Assembly: GCA_021464245.1 (NCBI GenBank)
Contig: JADCRB010000008.1
Coordinates: forward strand, 433,590 to 497,589
Origin: Carallia brachiata
Lineage: Eukaryota; Streptophyta; Magnoliopsida; Malpighiales; Rhizophoraceae
DNA: 64,000 bases
Direction of reading: 5' to 3'
Below the pieces are notes generated by a model. It made no database searches. It was not told the origin of the DNA and saw only the letters and a program-made list of their open reading frames with translations. Numbering within the stretch: position 1 is the first letter of the stretch; each line of letters opens with the position of its first letter. Both the position numbers and the translations under genes were made by a program. Of this stretch, positions 48,582 to 62,579 are shown piece by piece.

Positions 48582-51146
48582 ATGGCCACTTCGATTCTTC
48601 TTTCAAGCCCTTGTCTTGCAGCCTTGCACGCTTCTTCGGCTTCCCGGTAACCGAACTCAGTGCCTCAAAAGCACACCTTCATCAATTTTCACTTACACTC
48701 ATGCAAAACCCACAAAAATTCCTACCCCAATTCAAAGTTTCTAACTTTAAAGCTTACCCATGCTTTTTCCAGCAATATTTTGACCCGGGCAGCCGTCAGA
48801 GATGATGCGGGAACCGATAGTTCTGGCTCTGAAGAACGGCTCATTGGAGAGGACTCTGCTGTGTTTGAATTGGGGAAGCAGAAGATATCTTCTTGGTTGG
48901 TTTTCTGTTTAATTTTAGGAGTTGTACTCTTTATTCTTGATGTGGCTTGGATTGACAACCCTACTGGCTATGGCAAGACCTTTATTCAAGCTGTTTCTTC
49001 TCTTTCAGATAGCCATGAAGTGGGTCTTTGTTCTTTGCTTTCTTTTTTTGGCTTTAATTTGCAGAATGCGACATGCGTGTAGAATTCTCGTACCCAAGAA
49101 AAAAAACTTTAGAATGTACCTATGAAACTGTCAGAATCAAAGTCCACAGAGAATGTTATCCAGTTCGAATTGCAGTTCAAACTTTTTATGGGTTCTTGAA
49201 TATTGTTACCCAGTCCTATCATACCTATATTTCTGCAAGGAGGTGTGATTCGGTCTTTAGCAACTTTGTGCTACAGTTTCTAATGCTTGGTGATAACTTA
49301 AACATGTAGATAAAGCAACTCTTTATGCATGTATTTAGGGTGCCTAAGAAAAATGTTGCAAGACTGTGCAGATATGGACTAATTGTGAACTAAGTGTGCC
49401 GAACATAGAGCAGGAAGTGAATGAGGTAAACATGTGAAGTAGAAGAACTTGTAGGGAAATCAGTAAGAATGAAACGCAGACTCGGGGGCTTTGGTGAGGC
49501 AAAAACCACTCAGGTCGAGATTTGGCGTCAACAGGAAAAAAAAAATCATTGTATTGTGCTTGGAAATTCTAAAGAATGTTACGTGTTATGGATTTTCTTG
49601 ATTACCTTGATTTTTTGCTCTTTCCTTCTTTGATCTTCGTTTTTATTTTCTGTTTCTTTTGACAAAAATTGAGGACTGTGTATGTGATTCAAAGTAGACT
49701 ATAAAGAGGAAGAAATGGACGCACTGTGTAACCCATATTCAATTATGGATTATCGTTGCATTTCCTGAACTCCTCCATATTAGAGATATAGGGCACATAA
49801 TAGACATATTGAGTAGGAAAGGGAAGGTGCCATATGGACTGTACTTAGAAGCTTGTCTATGGTGCTTTTTTTTTTTTTCTCTTGGCGGTCACCTTGCCTT
49901 GGAACTATGCATTACATTACATTGCAGCTAATTGGTTTTTCTGCATAAAGGCCTAATCTTTAGATTGTTTGCAGGTTGTAATGTTGTTCTTAATTCTCAT
50001 TTTTGCCACTGTCCACAGTGGGTTGGCTAGTCTAAGAGATACGGGTGAGAAACTAGTCGGAGAACGTGCATACCGTGTTTTGTTTGCTGGCATTTCTCTT
50101 CCATTGGCTGTTAGCACTGTTGTGAGTTCCCAACCTTTCAATATGAAGTACAGGAACCGCCTATAATTTATGTTCTGCATTCATGGATGTTTCCAGTTTT
50201 GAATGGATTTTATTCGTGTTGTCTTACTGACTGAGGTGCATGTGTTCGGGTATACTTCATTAATCACAGCTATGATGGAGTGCAGTTATGGCAGCTTCAA
50301 AGTATTCCTGTGGCACACCAACTTGTGTGGCTTTCAAATTTTGTCTCTTTCCTTTTCCTCTATCCTTCAACCTTCAATCTGTTAGAAGTGGCAGCTGTGG
50401 ACAAGCCGAAATTGCATCTGTGGGAAACTGGAATAATGAGAGTTACCAGGCACCCGCAGGTAAAAATTTATTCCATTACAGTACTTATTTGATTTCTGTG
50501 TGAGAGAGGAACAATGAGAACACGATACCGTAATCTATTACCAAGCATTTTAAGGCAGCTAGTTACTCATTCATAACAACTTGGTAATTTCAATGGCATT
50601 AGTCCTCGCCCTTTAACCTAATCCAGCACTGTCAAATAATTTGGCCAGCAATAGCATATTCGATCTCCAACGGGTAGAGATTCCAAAATAAAGTTCTTCT
50701 AATTTTCCTAGCAGGGACTCACCTCCTTCATTTTTCTTTGTCATCTCTTATGCTCCTTCTGTTTGCATCTCTTATCTGCTCACAATAGAACTGAAAGCAA
50801 ATATCTCCCCTCAGATGGTTGGACAGGTGATCTGGTGCTTGGCTTATACAGCTTGGATTGGGAATTCTGTAGCTGTTGCAGCATCTATTGGTCTGATTGG
50901 CCACCATTTATTTGGCGTTTGGAATGGAGACAGAAGATTAGCAGCATGATACGGAGAATATTTTGAAGCTGTTAAGAGTCGGAGTATGGTCCCATTTGCA
51001 GCTATTCTTGATGGTCGTCAAAAGTTGCCAAAAGATTACCAGAAAGAATTTTGCGGTTGCCGTATTTGTCAGTTACGGCATTAACACTTGGTGCATACTT
51101 TGCGCACCCGCTCATGCAGGCTGCTAGTTACCGGCTTCATTGGTAG
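48582..51146 (+). CDS. Z-ISO: 15-cis-zeta-carotene isomerase (Z-ISO), with stops and a frameshift
   Basis: Plastid heme-dependent integral membrane enzyme that isomerises the 15-cis bond of 9,15,9'-tri-cis-zeta-carotene in carotenoid synthesis. Exons: 48582-49019, 49975-50121, about 50250-50459 and 50815-51146. Matches to the family include [73 protein letters not shown] and the terminal AASYRLHW. The NnrU-like membrane core and the HSG and RHPQ histidines are present. Lesions: TAA at 48648-48650 in the transit peptide; the expected acceptor of exon 3 at 50248-50249 reads GG instead of AG; TGA at 50947-50949 where the family has arginine (CGA to TGA); one T missing in the run at 51049-51052. 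The otherwise perfect conservation argues for consensus errors or a recently silenced allele. Confidence 0.88.
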
Positions 51147-51149
51147 GTA

Positions 51150-54100
51150 GGCATCTTCATCATCTATGTTGTAACCATGCTGGCTGCCAGTTTTAACTTT
51201 GTAAATATTCGAATCCATAATCGTGTATCACAATGAAGTAACTTTTACCATTACAAGCCTTGCCTTTCTATGTTGGATCTGTCAAACGTCTTTGAAAAAT
51301 GATAATACTAATTGCATATGGACACTGCATAAGAAAAGAAGCAGTTCACTAATTGTTTTTGCCTTTGTGCACTCAATGCTTTTCTTAAACTCTACGGTGC
51401 TCGAGCTGGAATGCCCTTTTTTTGTTTTGGTTAATTGATTGTGAGACTCAAATTCCAAAATTTTAATTTTTGGAGACGGCTCCATTGAGTTGAATCTCAT
51501 TTGGAAAGCGGGGCCATTAAACATTCATGAGGGACCTTTGGACCCCAAGACAAAATTGTAACCAATTTGCAAGACTACGTTCTGCTCGTCTCATTGGATT
51601 GGTGGACTCATGGGGCCTGCTGCAATGTTTGGGCCTAGCATCGCAGGAGCTTCGCAATAATCAGCAACATGACATTTCATTCTGGGTATATTTAAGACAT
51701 AAACAAACAATGTTATATGTTAACAAATATTACGTAAAATCATTAATAAGGAATCATAAAGGCTAATCATTTGTTAAAGAGTATGATTTTCAGGGTTCCC
51801 TAAAATATTTTAATTTTTTTAAAAAAATTTTGACCAATTTTTTTTTAAATGAAAATCAGTTTGAACTTATATCTATGCGACGATATAAAAACTATAAGAA
51901 TTGAAACAGATATCGTGAACAGATAAAAATTACAAAGGAAATAAAAATTGACTTTGCCTCAATCTTTAACCCGTAAGCCATATAATGATTCCTTTCAGGC
52001 TTTTTAGTTCTTCTTGTTTTACGACAAGCTACTTAAATTTATACAAGACTGTCTAAAATAAAAATTGTGTAACTGAGGGAATTTATTATTATTTTTTTTT
52101 GGCTTCAAAGGCTTGTGCGAGTCGCGTCCCAAAGGGAGATAGATGCTTTGTTTGCTAGGAAACCCGCACATCTGTTATCACAATCTCAAAATTTCTTGAT
52201 GTCACGGAGCAGTCTGCAATCTCAAAAACTGTTCTTTAATAGGAATTTCATTAAAATTAACCACATAATCTCTATGCAAAGAAAACATCTGCAATTGTCA
52301 GTGATGATACTTTTGAATCATGTATCTAAATGAAAAAAAAAAAAAAAAAGAGACTTGCCTCGCGATTTGGATCCCATTGGTCAAGATGGAGGATGCATTA
52401 GAATGTGTTATGCATCAATGATTGAAGATCACGTTAGTTCAGGGGGTTGGATTTCCCTTGTTTAATTTAATCGGACACTTCTTTGCCGACATTGAAAAGC
52501 TTGCTTCTTTTTTTTTTTGGGTTAAAAAACAAATTACAAGTTGAATAATAAAGGAGAAAATACATCATATATTTGTATACACGTGTATATACCATTATGT
52601 TCCTTTTTCTCGGTCTATAGATTTACCATGAAAAATTGGACTATAAAAAAGAAATGATTAGTGACTCGAATATAATTTAAACTTGAATTCAGTGACCAAA
52701 AGAATTTTTTTAAACAAATAAACATATTTTAATTTCCTTTTTTTTTAAATAAAAAATAGAATGCATATTCTTTTTGACCTTATTTATGCCAAGCCAACTT
52801 CAAGGCACTATATACACAAAAAAAAAAAAAAAAGTGGAGACATTAGTCACATTAACATCTTACTCTAATCCTCTTGTTTTCATTGGCAAGGCAAAGCCCC
52901 ACAGAATCGAGAAATTTTGTAGGTGTAATTTTCCAAGTCTTTTTAATATTGCAAAATTGCAATAAGGCAAACAGCTAATGAATTTCTCTTTATTGAAAAG
53001 GCAACCATTTGGGAAGCCTTGCACATGCATATTCCAATCAATCGACCACGTTGGTATATAGGCCATGCATAGCCTTAGATGCGTGCTATTGCCGATCGCC
53101 ACCCACAGAATCACAGAATTGGTAATTTTGTTGGCCAAAAGAAGAGAATGGGCATGAGAAAAAAAAATGAAAAAATGATGGGCACACGGCAGGAACAAAC
53201 AGCAAAAGATTGGTGGGGTTTGGGGAAATTTGACCACATCAAAATGGCAGTTGAACTTCATGCATGCATGTGTGATATTACACACGTTCATTAACTGTAA
53301 CCCACCTCGTTTCCTGCGTTATATTTACCTCAAAATGTCAAGGTTATGTGGCATATTGACTTTTGACTGTAACAGTGTCTTGGAAAAGATCAATGTCGTA
53401 TTGTCATGGCTCAAAACGCCATAAATATGTTACATATTTCAAACGAGAACACGTAAAGATGAGACGTCGCCCTAACAATTTTAAGTTACGCTCACCAGCC
53501 AATCAAAAGGGAGCCAAATAAATTTTGATCTCGTCTTTTTTGCTCTTTCCAGCCAAATAAATTTTGGTCTCGGTTTTTTTATTCTTTCATATCTTTATTT
53601 TTTTTTATCTCTAAAAGACTCATTAAATCTTACATTACACAATAAATATAATTCCTTCATTCTATAAATCTCGCGACTTCCCTTCCTAAGTATCTAAATA
53701 CCTTATCTTTCCTTTCTTTTACCTTTTTTTTATTTTTTGTCCTAATTCTTTTACCCCTTTTATAAATGAAAATGGGTTACTTTTATACCTGTAAAACGAT
53801 AAGCCCATAACAAAAATAGACCCACAACAGCATCACTGGGCCCAATAGCTGTGTAGTTGGGTTTATTCTTCGTGAGCCCACTATCTGCTCAGCCTTCATT
53901 TCTTTCCCATTTTTCATAAGCCCAAACATATTAATTGTGAAACTTAAAATCCGGAATCTGATGGGTTCAATACCTTAATGCTTCTCAATTAAGTTATTTA
54001 AATTTTTGGAGTACTAATTTGAGCTAATTAATTAAAATAACATGTCGTTTAATTTTAATCGAACCATAAGTAAATACTGCTCTAAGAAATATCAAAAATA

Positions 54101-55880
54101 TTATGATTTATGAGCTCTTTAGCACCATATTGTCCATTTGAGCCTAAAAAAAAATGTCAGTCGCAACTTTTTTTTTGGCGTTGTGTTGTTCTTGTCTTTA
54201 TGAGGAAGAGCTTTTTAATAACAAAGTAAAAGAGAGACGAATAAATTCAAAAAATTTTTGACAATAAATAAATAAAGAGACATAGACAAAAACTACAGAT
54301 GTAATATTAAATGAATTTTCTGGATCTGCAATGCCATGCCTTCATCACAGTTCACATCGAACCCAAACAACTCCCAAAGTCCTAACAAAGTAACAACCAC
54401 TCTGGTAGAAAGCAATAAAAAAACCTGTGTTTATTAGCAATCATTAGTAATTAACAAAATGTACAAAGCAGATCATAACAATACAAAACTGTTTCACCCA
54501 TTTCTTCCTCTGTGCACTAATCATTGATGATTAGTTAACACTCCATATGACAAAAGAAGCACTGTCAGTGCTATATGCCAACAAAAGCAACAACAAAAAC
54601 CCACCCTTGCATTGCCTTTCCCTCTCTATTCCTCATCCCCCCTATTTTGTTTTTTCTTTTTTCCCATCACATACCCACGTCAAAAAGAGAAAGCCAACCC
54701 TTGTATTGCCTTGTATGTTAGTGGTAATTAATAATTAGTTCGTAAATTAAAAAATTAAAAATATATAATAAAGGACATAAAAATATAATGTTTCGATAAA
54801 CATTGATCTAACTTCAATCCATTCGCTTTCATATAATATTTTTTTTCCCAACTAGCAACATAAAAACGAGAAAAAAAAAGTGTTTATCGTGTTTTTAAAA
54901 ATCAGAATATATACAAATGTTACCATCAATCATTGTCATTTAGTGGCTAAAAAATTTTATTTTTATCATGAGATTATGAGTTATAATTCTTGCCAAGATA
55001 ATTTTAGTGATTATGGGTTAAAATTCTACCATGGCAATTGGTGAGAATATATGTACGCTATCATGTAGAGTTTCAAGCATTTGGCAAGTTTGTTAGATAA
55101 TCATAATTTGCTATCTCGATTGTTCAGTATAAATAATTGGATTTGTTTTACGATACAAAGAATGCAATTGTCTTTGTCAGATTATAGGCTACTAACCGTA
55201 CTTTTTCTTTTTTTTTTTTTTTTGAAAAAAGGATGCCCATACTTTTTTTTTAATAGGAAAAAAAAAAAGAAAAAAAGAGAACATAGGCAGGTGTTAAATT
55301 TCAAAACATTTTGGAGAAGTCAGTCAGACACACAGACACAAACCAGCTAGTTTGACGTTTAAGGCCCGGCATTCCCATGCCATCACCGTCTTTTACGCAG
55401 TTCTAGGCATAGATTATTGAATGTAAACAGCAGTACAACTTTAAACTACGAAAAGAAGAAAAAAATAAATAAATAAGGAAAAGTCAAATAGAGATTTTCG
55501 GTTTCTTTATCTTCCTTTGCTTCCTCTCTGCTTTCCTTACTTTTCATTCTCTTTATTTTTCACCTCTGCTTTCCTCGCTCTGACACACGCTCTCTCTTTC
55601 TCCGTCCTTTTTCCGCACTTTCTTTTTCTTTTTCTTTTCATTCCTGAATTGAGTGACATTACAAGAACTCTATCATCATCGTCACAGGTCCTTTTAGCTC
55701 CTGTATGCTTTCAATTCGTTGTAGACAGTTTTACTTGGGCTAAATTTCTAGTACAATTTTCAGTTCTGTTCTTTGATTCTTGGCTTTGACTTCAAATCTT
55801 CATCTGGGTCATCGTCTTTTGTTGGATTCACTTCGAATTTTCTCTCCCACCCATTAGCCAAAAGATTGGTTCTTTTTCAC
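51150..55880. other. intergenic, no gene seen
   Basis: The 3' flank of Z-ISO, then AT-rich DNA. Noted inside: a clean 39-bp tandem duplication (53512-53550 and 53551-53589), a tRNA-like repeat pair around 54960-55050 and a CT-rich 5' leader of the bHLH gene from 55490. The short ORFs do not resemble known proteins. Confidence 0.45.
53512..53589. repeat. 39-bp tandem duplication
   Basis: Two adjacent copies begin AGCCAAATAAATTTT(G) and share the TCTCG(T/G) and TTTCC/TTTCA segments, differing at a few positions. Confidence 0.75.
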
Positions 55881-55885
55881 CCTCC

Positions 55886-57047
55886 ATGGAAAAGGAAAAG
55901 TTTTTTGTGAACGAGGTAGCCAACACAGCAGAACCCATTTGGAATTCTTGGAATTTTGGAATGGAAATGCAATCCAATGACCTTAATTCTTGTTTTCTCA
56001 ATCCCAATAGGGATAACTCAATGGATCAGGACGATCCCTTTGAGTCTGGTTTAAGCTCCATTGTTTCATCCCCTGTAGTATCCAGTCCCAATGTCAATCC
56101 CAATTTTTCTCATGGAGGAGGCGGTGGTGAAACTCTTATGATCAGAGAACTCATTGGAAAATTGGGAACAATTTGTAATTCTGACCAAATTTCACCACAG
56201 CCCTTCATTAACGGAAGCACCAATAACAATGCTAGCACTAACATTTCATGTTACAGTAGCCCGTTGGATTCCCCACCAAAACTTAACCTGTCAATGATGG
56301 ACTTACAGATCAGAGAGAATCAGCCAATGTTTGGAAGCAATACGGCTAACCATACAGGTTTATCTCCATTCTCAGCTGATCCTGGATTTGCAGAGAGGGC
56401 TGCAAGATATTCCTGCTTTGGCAGCAGGAATTTCGGTGGCCCAGGTGGGCTACTTGGGTTGAATGAGCTTTGTTTGAGTACAGACAAGAAAGAAAGTGCA
56501 GAATTTGGAGATTCCAGGGAGGTCTCCTCAGTGTCTGAGCAGATCCCAGTTGGGGAAATGAGCATGAAAGGCCAAAATGACTGCAATGCCCGCAAAAGGA
56601 AATCAATTCCCAAAGGAAAAGCCAAAGAAGCTCCATCTGCTTCTGGTTGCAACGTAATGCGTTGAAGTTCAATTCATTTTCAGGGTTTGACCCCGATTTT
56701 GTTGAATATTTTTGTGGACATACCAATGAAGGAATTCATTTCAGGTGGTTGCAGAGAACAATGGTGAATCGAGTGCGAAAAGAAGCAAATCAGATGAATC
56801 TGATGGGAAGGATAAGGATGCAGGAAAAGCCAAAGAGGAAGAGCAAAATGGGAGTCAGAAACAGAACAAGGATAACTCAAAGCCACCAGAGCCACCAAAG
56901 GACTACATCCATGTCAGAGCTAGAAGGGGTCAGGCCACAGATAGCCACAGTCTTGCTGAAAGAGTAGGAAAACTGAGCATTATGAGCTTTGTTGTGCAGT
57001 CATTTTTGTGATGCCTTTGCCATAGATTTGCATTAACAACTCTCTTC

Positions 57048-57078
<31 letters not shown>

Positions 57079-58163
57079 CTTTTTTGGCTTGGCCAGGTCC
57101 GGAGAGAGAAAATTAGTGAAAGAATGAAGTTTCTTCAGGATCTTGTTCCTGGTTGCAATAAGGTGTTTTACTACACCCTCCTAAACTTTCTTTTATTGTA
57201 AAGGCACTTGGTTGCACCTAAAACATATTGGTAGACACATCAATAGGAATTTTCTAAATTGGTTTGAATTTCGAAATTCCAGGTGACTGGGAAAGCGGTG
57301 ATGCTTGATGAGATTATAAACTATGTGCAATCATTACAGCGCCAAGTTGAGGTAAATTGAAAACTCTGCCAAGACCCTGATTTTTGGTTCAGAAATATTA
57401 CTGGACTTGATTGTGAATGCCTTATACTTGTCCATATCAACTTGCAGTTTCTCTCTTTGAAGTTGGCAACTGTAAATCCGAGGATGGACTTCAATATGGA
57501 AGCTCTTCTGTCCAAGGGTGTAAGTTGATCTTCAATTTGCACTCTAATGTATTAGGCTTTACACCTGATCTGAATATCCTTTGAATGATCGTTTAAATCA
57601 TTATGTATTACAGAATTTTCAATCTTGTGGATCCACCCCAAATAATCTCTATCCGTTAGATTCCTCGGCGACATTCCCTTATGGCTGCCAGTCACAACCA
57701 AGGCTACCATTGCTCAATAGCATATCCAGTGGTGCAGGAACCCAACTTCCTATGACTCCTTTAAATTCTGCATTGAGGCAAAACCCAAGTATGCAATTGC
57801 AGCCCCTTGGATTCAGTGATGCTGCTTGTCTGGTAACTAAAGAGAACAAATTGTTGCTAAGCTCATGCATTTTGGATAAACCTTAATCGTTGAGTACAAT
57901 TTCTAATGAATTTGTCATTTACAGGCTTCAACGTTTTGGGAGGATGACCTTCAAAGTGTTGTGCAGATGGGAATTGGACAAAATCAGCAGCAGAGCTTTC
58001 ATGGTAAACAGAATATAGTGAAATTGTGGAAAATCTGATCTTTAAGTGTAAAATTTGGACATTTTTAATTATGTTTTTTTTTTTAAAAAAAAAAAAATTC
58101 TGAAATCAACTTTTTCTTGATGCAGGCTCAACCCCAGCAGCTCAAATGAAACTTGAGCTGTAA
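55886..58163 (+). CDS. bHLH transcription factor (bHLH62/bHLH78-like), intact
   Basis: Nuclear basic helix-loop-helix regulator of the plant subfamily that includes bHLH62, bHLH78 and the CIB proteins. Eight exons: 55886-56653, 56745-56963, 57097-57162, 57283-57351, 57448-57519, 57614-57832, 57925-58003 and 58126-58163. They total 1530 nt, 509 residues, with all junctions and phases correct. The basic region reads [19 protein letters not shown] then [19 protein letters not shown], with the H-E-R triad that contacts G-box/E-box DNA. Helix 2 follows: [20 protein letters not shown]. The N-terminal 250 residues are Ser/Asn-rich with a family patch ([18 protein letters not shown]). A Lys-rich nuclear localisation stretch ([15 protein letters not shown]) precedes the domain, and the protein ends QMKLEL. 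The 5' leader is CT-rich. No lesion was found. Confidence 0.94.
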
Positions 58164-58169
58164 TTAACT

Positions 58170-61100
58170 AAGGAGGGGTTTTCCATTTAGTTGAGTTTCT
58201 TCAGGAGGCAGAAAGAGAGGCTTCTGTATATACACTCCCAAGTTTCTAGCTTGGATCACTCTTTCTATTGGAGTGGGAAAAAAAAAAAACACTATTTGCC
58301 ATTTTGATTTTCTGTTTTTCATCAGGGATTCAAGCAACTGATTCTTTGGAGAATTCTTATAAACAAACTCCACATTGTAACATCTAGAACTAATTGCAAG
58401 CAGTGGTGAAAGCGTTCTATAAAAAGCCACAGCTCACTTTGTAACATTGAAAAGGAAAGCGTTTGACAATTGAGTGAGAGGAAAGGGAGAGACAGAGAGA
58501 GTTTCTTTTAATTATTGTAACTGTTTTACTCCTACCTTATATGTCACCCCTGCCATTGATAAATATTATCATCATTTCTTTGAGACGACCCATGTATATA
58601 TATATTTTCTTTTCGTTTATTATGTGATTATTTTAAACTTTTAAATGGAATGATTTTTCGATATGATATCAGATTCTTTATATTGATATATTACTTTTTA
58701 CTGGGTCAGTTCATTAGACAAAAACATGAAATTAAAATGTCCGGTTGAATCATACATCAAAAGTTTAAATCTTAATGTTATGCTTACAAACAATTTGTTA
58801 TTATTCGCGAATATGGCCCGTGATTCAAGTCATTCATCCGTTATTCAAAGAGAAAAGGACTGGCATATAAATAAACAAAATGGTCTAGACATCTCAAGCT
58901 GATAATTTAAGCATCTTTGATTAGAAGGATTGTCCGGCTGCAAGTAGATTTTAATAAGATTGTCACAAAATTTCTGCTTAACGTTTGTTTTATCCCTTTC
59001 AATGTCAAACTCAGCAATCAAACAAAAGCAAAAACAGTTTCAATGATAACAATACCCTCAAACATTGCTTTCAGGTTTAGCTGGAAAACTTTGGATGCTG
59101 GCTGGGGCCTCCATTTGGGCGACATGGTGCAAAGTAAAGTGAAAATCGCGTAACTTATGGGAATATCCATTCTTAAATGCAACCAGCTGTTAAGTGGGGA
59201 CAAATGATCTTTTAGGTCCAACTTATGATTAGGAATGATTTTTGTGTGTGTATGCCGGTGTGCGTGTGTGTGGGTGTGTTTTAACTGGAATCCAAAGTGA
59301 ATTGGACATTTACTTCACACAATTTAGAAAAGAATTTCAACTCTTTCTGCCGATCAAAAATTCACTTTTTGTATACGGGACTCTTCGTACTATAAATTGT
59401 ACAAGAAATGATTAATTATACACATTTTGACTTTCGTTTTTTCGAAAAGAAAGTGTTTTGAAAGTTGTTCACAATATACTATTTTATTGTTATACTAAAA
59501 CTCTTCCTTTAATGATTTTCATGATTGTCGTTGATTTTCAATGTTGATTTTCAATATTGATTTTCAATATTTTTTTGTAGACTTCCCTTATAAAATACCT
59601 TTAGCATCAAACATGACATGAAATTAAGTGCGCTTATATATGTTTCACTTTTTCTATGTATTCTATTACTCCACTTTTTTAAGTTGAGAGTGTGCAATTG
59701 GTAGTAGTGAAGTTCTGACTTGGCTGGCTAAGGAATGAGAGGCCTCCTACAATCCCATCTGCTTTGGAAAGTATATTGGAAAGGAAAGGATATCTGAATA
59801 TGGATAAGTGAATGAAAAAAGTTTAAGGATCTGAGACGTAGGATATCTAATCTTTTTGATTAGGAAGTAATGGAACTCAGATGTAGATAAATACCCTTTG
59901 AAAGATGGACAACTTCTTTCATGAAAGGCTGTCAGAAAAATCCAATTTTTCCAAGGGCCAGCAGGAGAAATCTTCTGCTAACTTCATAAATTTCCTGATC
60001 AATGGCCTGAAAAATATTAATGTGAGCATTGATGTGCATCGCAGAACAAGTAAATGCAAATGATTTAAAAAGTTTGTTGAGAAAATGACTTAAACAGTTA
60101 ATATGCAATTGTATGAATTTAATATATATTATCTGATATAAGACTTTTTTTTTTCTCTTTCTAGTGCGTATATTTTTATCTTCTCATCATAAAAATCTAA
60201 CAATATTTGTAACCATGTCAAAAAAATAAAAATAAAAAACTTGTTGGGTGTCTTCTTAAAAAAATTAACTATATATATTTTAGTCTCACGTATTTTATTA
60301 CATGTGTTCATATAATCTTCTTAAAAAATAATCAATTTTCAGTTTACGAAAAAGTGATCTTCCTTCAAATACCCCGAAAAACAAATTAAAGACGTGGGGC
60401 ACAAATTATTCTTTATATCAGCTAACAACAATATATAAAAGGAAAAAGTAAAAGTTTAAGAAAAAGGGGGGAGCTGTAAAAATCAAAAGTAAGATACACG
60501 TTTAGTTATCTTTGGAGCTGCACAATTTGCTATATATCACTATTAAATCTTGCATGCCACGGATAAACTGTTAGGCTGGTTGATTAAGACGGTTCCCAAC
60601 TGCTTCAAAAAAAAAAAAAACACTGCTTGTGATGATATTATTAGCAATCAGACATTCCCTCCCTCTTTGTCATATTTTTGGTGTTATTTAACTGAAATTT
60701 GCGGTTTCGAACGCAGCCTCGAGCAAAACAAATATATGTAATTTCACCAATGTGAATTGCCAATGCATCCTCTTTCTAATAATTATGCAACAAGCATGCT
60801 TTTTTTTTGGAACAAGCATGCTATTGCTTCAATGGATATAAATATTTATTTATTTATTTGCAGTGGAAGCAACTTAATTGATCATAATTTGGCACAGACA
60901 CATAGGTAAAATTTTTAGAAATACAACCAGCTAGTGGTTAAATGGTTAAAATGCTAAATTAATTCCTACCAAAAAGTAGTTGGTATCTGCCTGATTTTTA
61001 GGTTTCACATCAAATTTGCGTCCAACCAAATCTTGCAACAAAATCTCATATTACACAAAGAAAAAGATGAAAAAACATCAAATCGTTATGGAGATTTGGA

Positions 61101-61790
61101 CTGAAATGCTTTACCTCTTAATTCTAGTCAACACGTAACAATCAGGACAAGCTGGCAGGTGAATAATATTTTCTCTCTTCCATTCAGGTCTTAAATATTT
61201 AGGTGAGGTGAACTAAATTGTACCATTAGATGGCTTGTTGTCACTCTGTCAACTCAAATAAACCACTCATTTCCCCAAAAAAAAAAAAAAAAAAAAAAAA
61301 AACCAAAAACTTTTAATATATAACTGTATTTTAAATAACATTAAAATAATTATATAATTTATTTAATAATATTTATTAATTTATTTATTTTTCTTGTTTT
61401 AAATTCAGCTATTAAATAATGTACATTACTTTTGCTATATTTTAATTTTATTAAAGAATTATATTAAGTATTTTTTAAAAATAATAAAAAAAAAAAAAAG
61501 CTGTCAACCCAATTTGATTGGTAATCTGTTCAGGTTCTTGTTCCTGTCACCATATTAAGGAAAAAGATAACAAAACCTGCCTTAGCGCAGAAAGTCTCAC
61601 AGATCTTTACTCTTTTACTGTTCTATCTAGAAAAGCTGACAGGGAAGAAGAGATTCCACAAGTAACTCCGGTAATGACGAGTAAAATGGGACCCATGGCA
61701 GGAAATACGATTAAGAGAGGTTGATGGAAGATGTCTATTTTGTGGGGTTTGTTTAACGGAAAAAGATACATAGACATAGTCACTAATAAG
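58170..61790. other. intergenic, no gene seen
   Basis: The first 250 bp are bHLH 3' UTR. The rest is AT-rich with TG- and A-runs (for example 26 A at about 61277-61302). The stretch 60925-61080 has weak tRNA-like boxes (TAGTGGTTAAATGG) and might be an old SINE; I could not confirm it. Confidence 0.4.
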
Positions 61791-61795
61791 AGACG

Positions 61796-61946
61796 AAGAG
61801 TTAATGTATTATAATTATTTTTTATAATTAAATATTTTTTTAATAAAAATAAAATTATTTTTTTATTTATTTTTTTAATACAATAAAAAAGTATTTAATT
61901 ATAAATAAAAATTAATCAATTATAATATGTTAACTCTATATTTTAT
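61796..61946. mobile_element. short MITE with inverted ends
   Basis: The left arm AGAGTTAATGTATTATAATT and the right arm read from the other strand, AGAGTTAACATATTATAATT, match at 18 of 20 positions. Both continue as TTTATAATTAAATA and TTTTTTAAT. About 150 bp, no ORF. The terminal words recall the MITE at 42842 (GCATTATAAT). Confidence 0.7.
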
Positions 61947-62579
61947 TTTTATTATTGTGTTTATATAATTGGATATGGTAAGCTGTAACTATAATCATTA
62001 AAATTAGAATTGTGGTGGTCCAATTACCAGCCTGTCAATCTTTTTTTCTCTCCAATCTCATGTTGCATCTGTCCATCAACATAATTTCTAACAACTTTCC
62101 TTTACCCTTATGTTTCTCTCTCAATCTTTTTTGTTCAGTAACAATTGGCTTCTGGGTAATGGCTGACCTTTTTTGGATCAAAGATGTTAGAGAAAAGAAA
62201 CATCAAGTACCTAACATAAATATCCACCCTCTCTTTCTATACTTTTTTCGTGCAGTACAAATTATGCCTAATGCAACTAACCAAAAAAAAAAAGGGCAAA
62301 ATACTGCTCAAATTTAGCAAAGCCATAAAGAATTTGCATCAGAAAATTGGCCCAAAATGTGATGATTATTTTCTTTTTCCTTCCAAACTTAATCGTTGCT
62401 TTTATTTAGATGTCACTTTCAGACCCATTTTCTCTGTAACGACTTGGCCCTCTCAAATTTTAAATACATATTTTGTAACATATTTACGTCTCTGTGTGTA
62501 TGCCAGAATGAAATATATTTAATTCCCATTTGTAAAGGCATGGCTAGGGTGTAAGAGCTTATCATTGTTTCCATGCATT

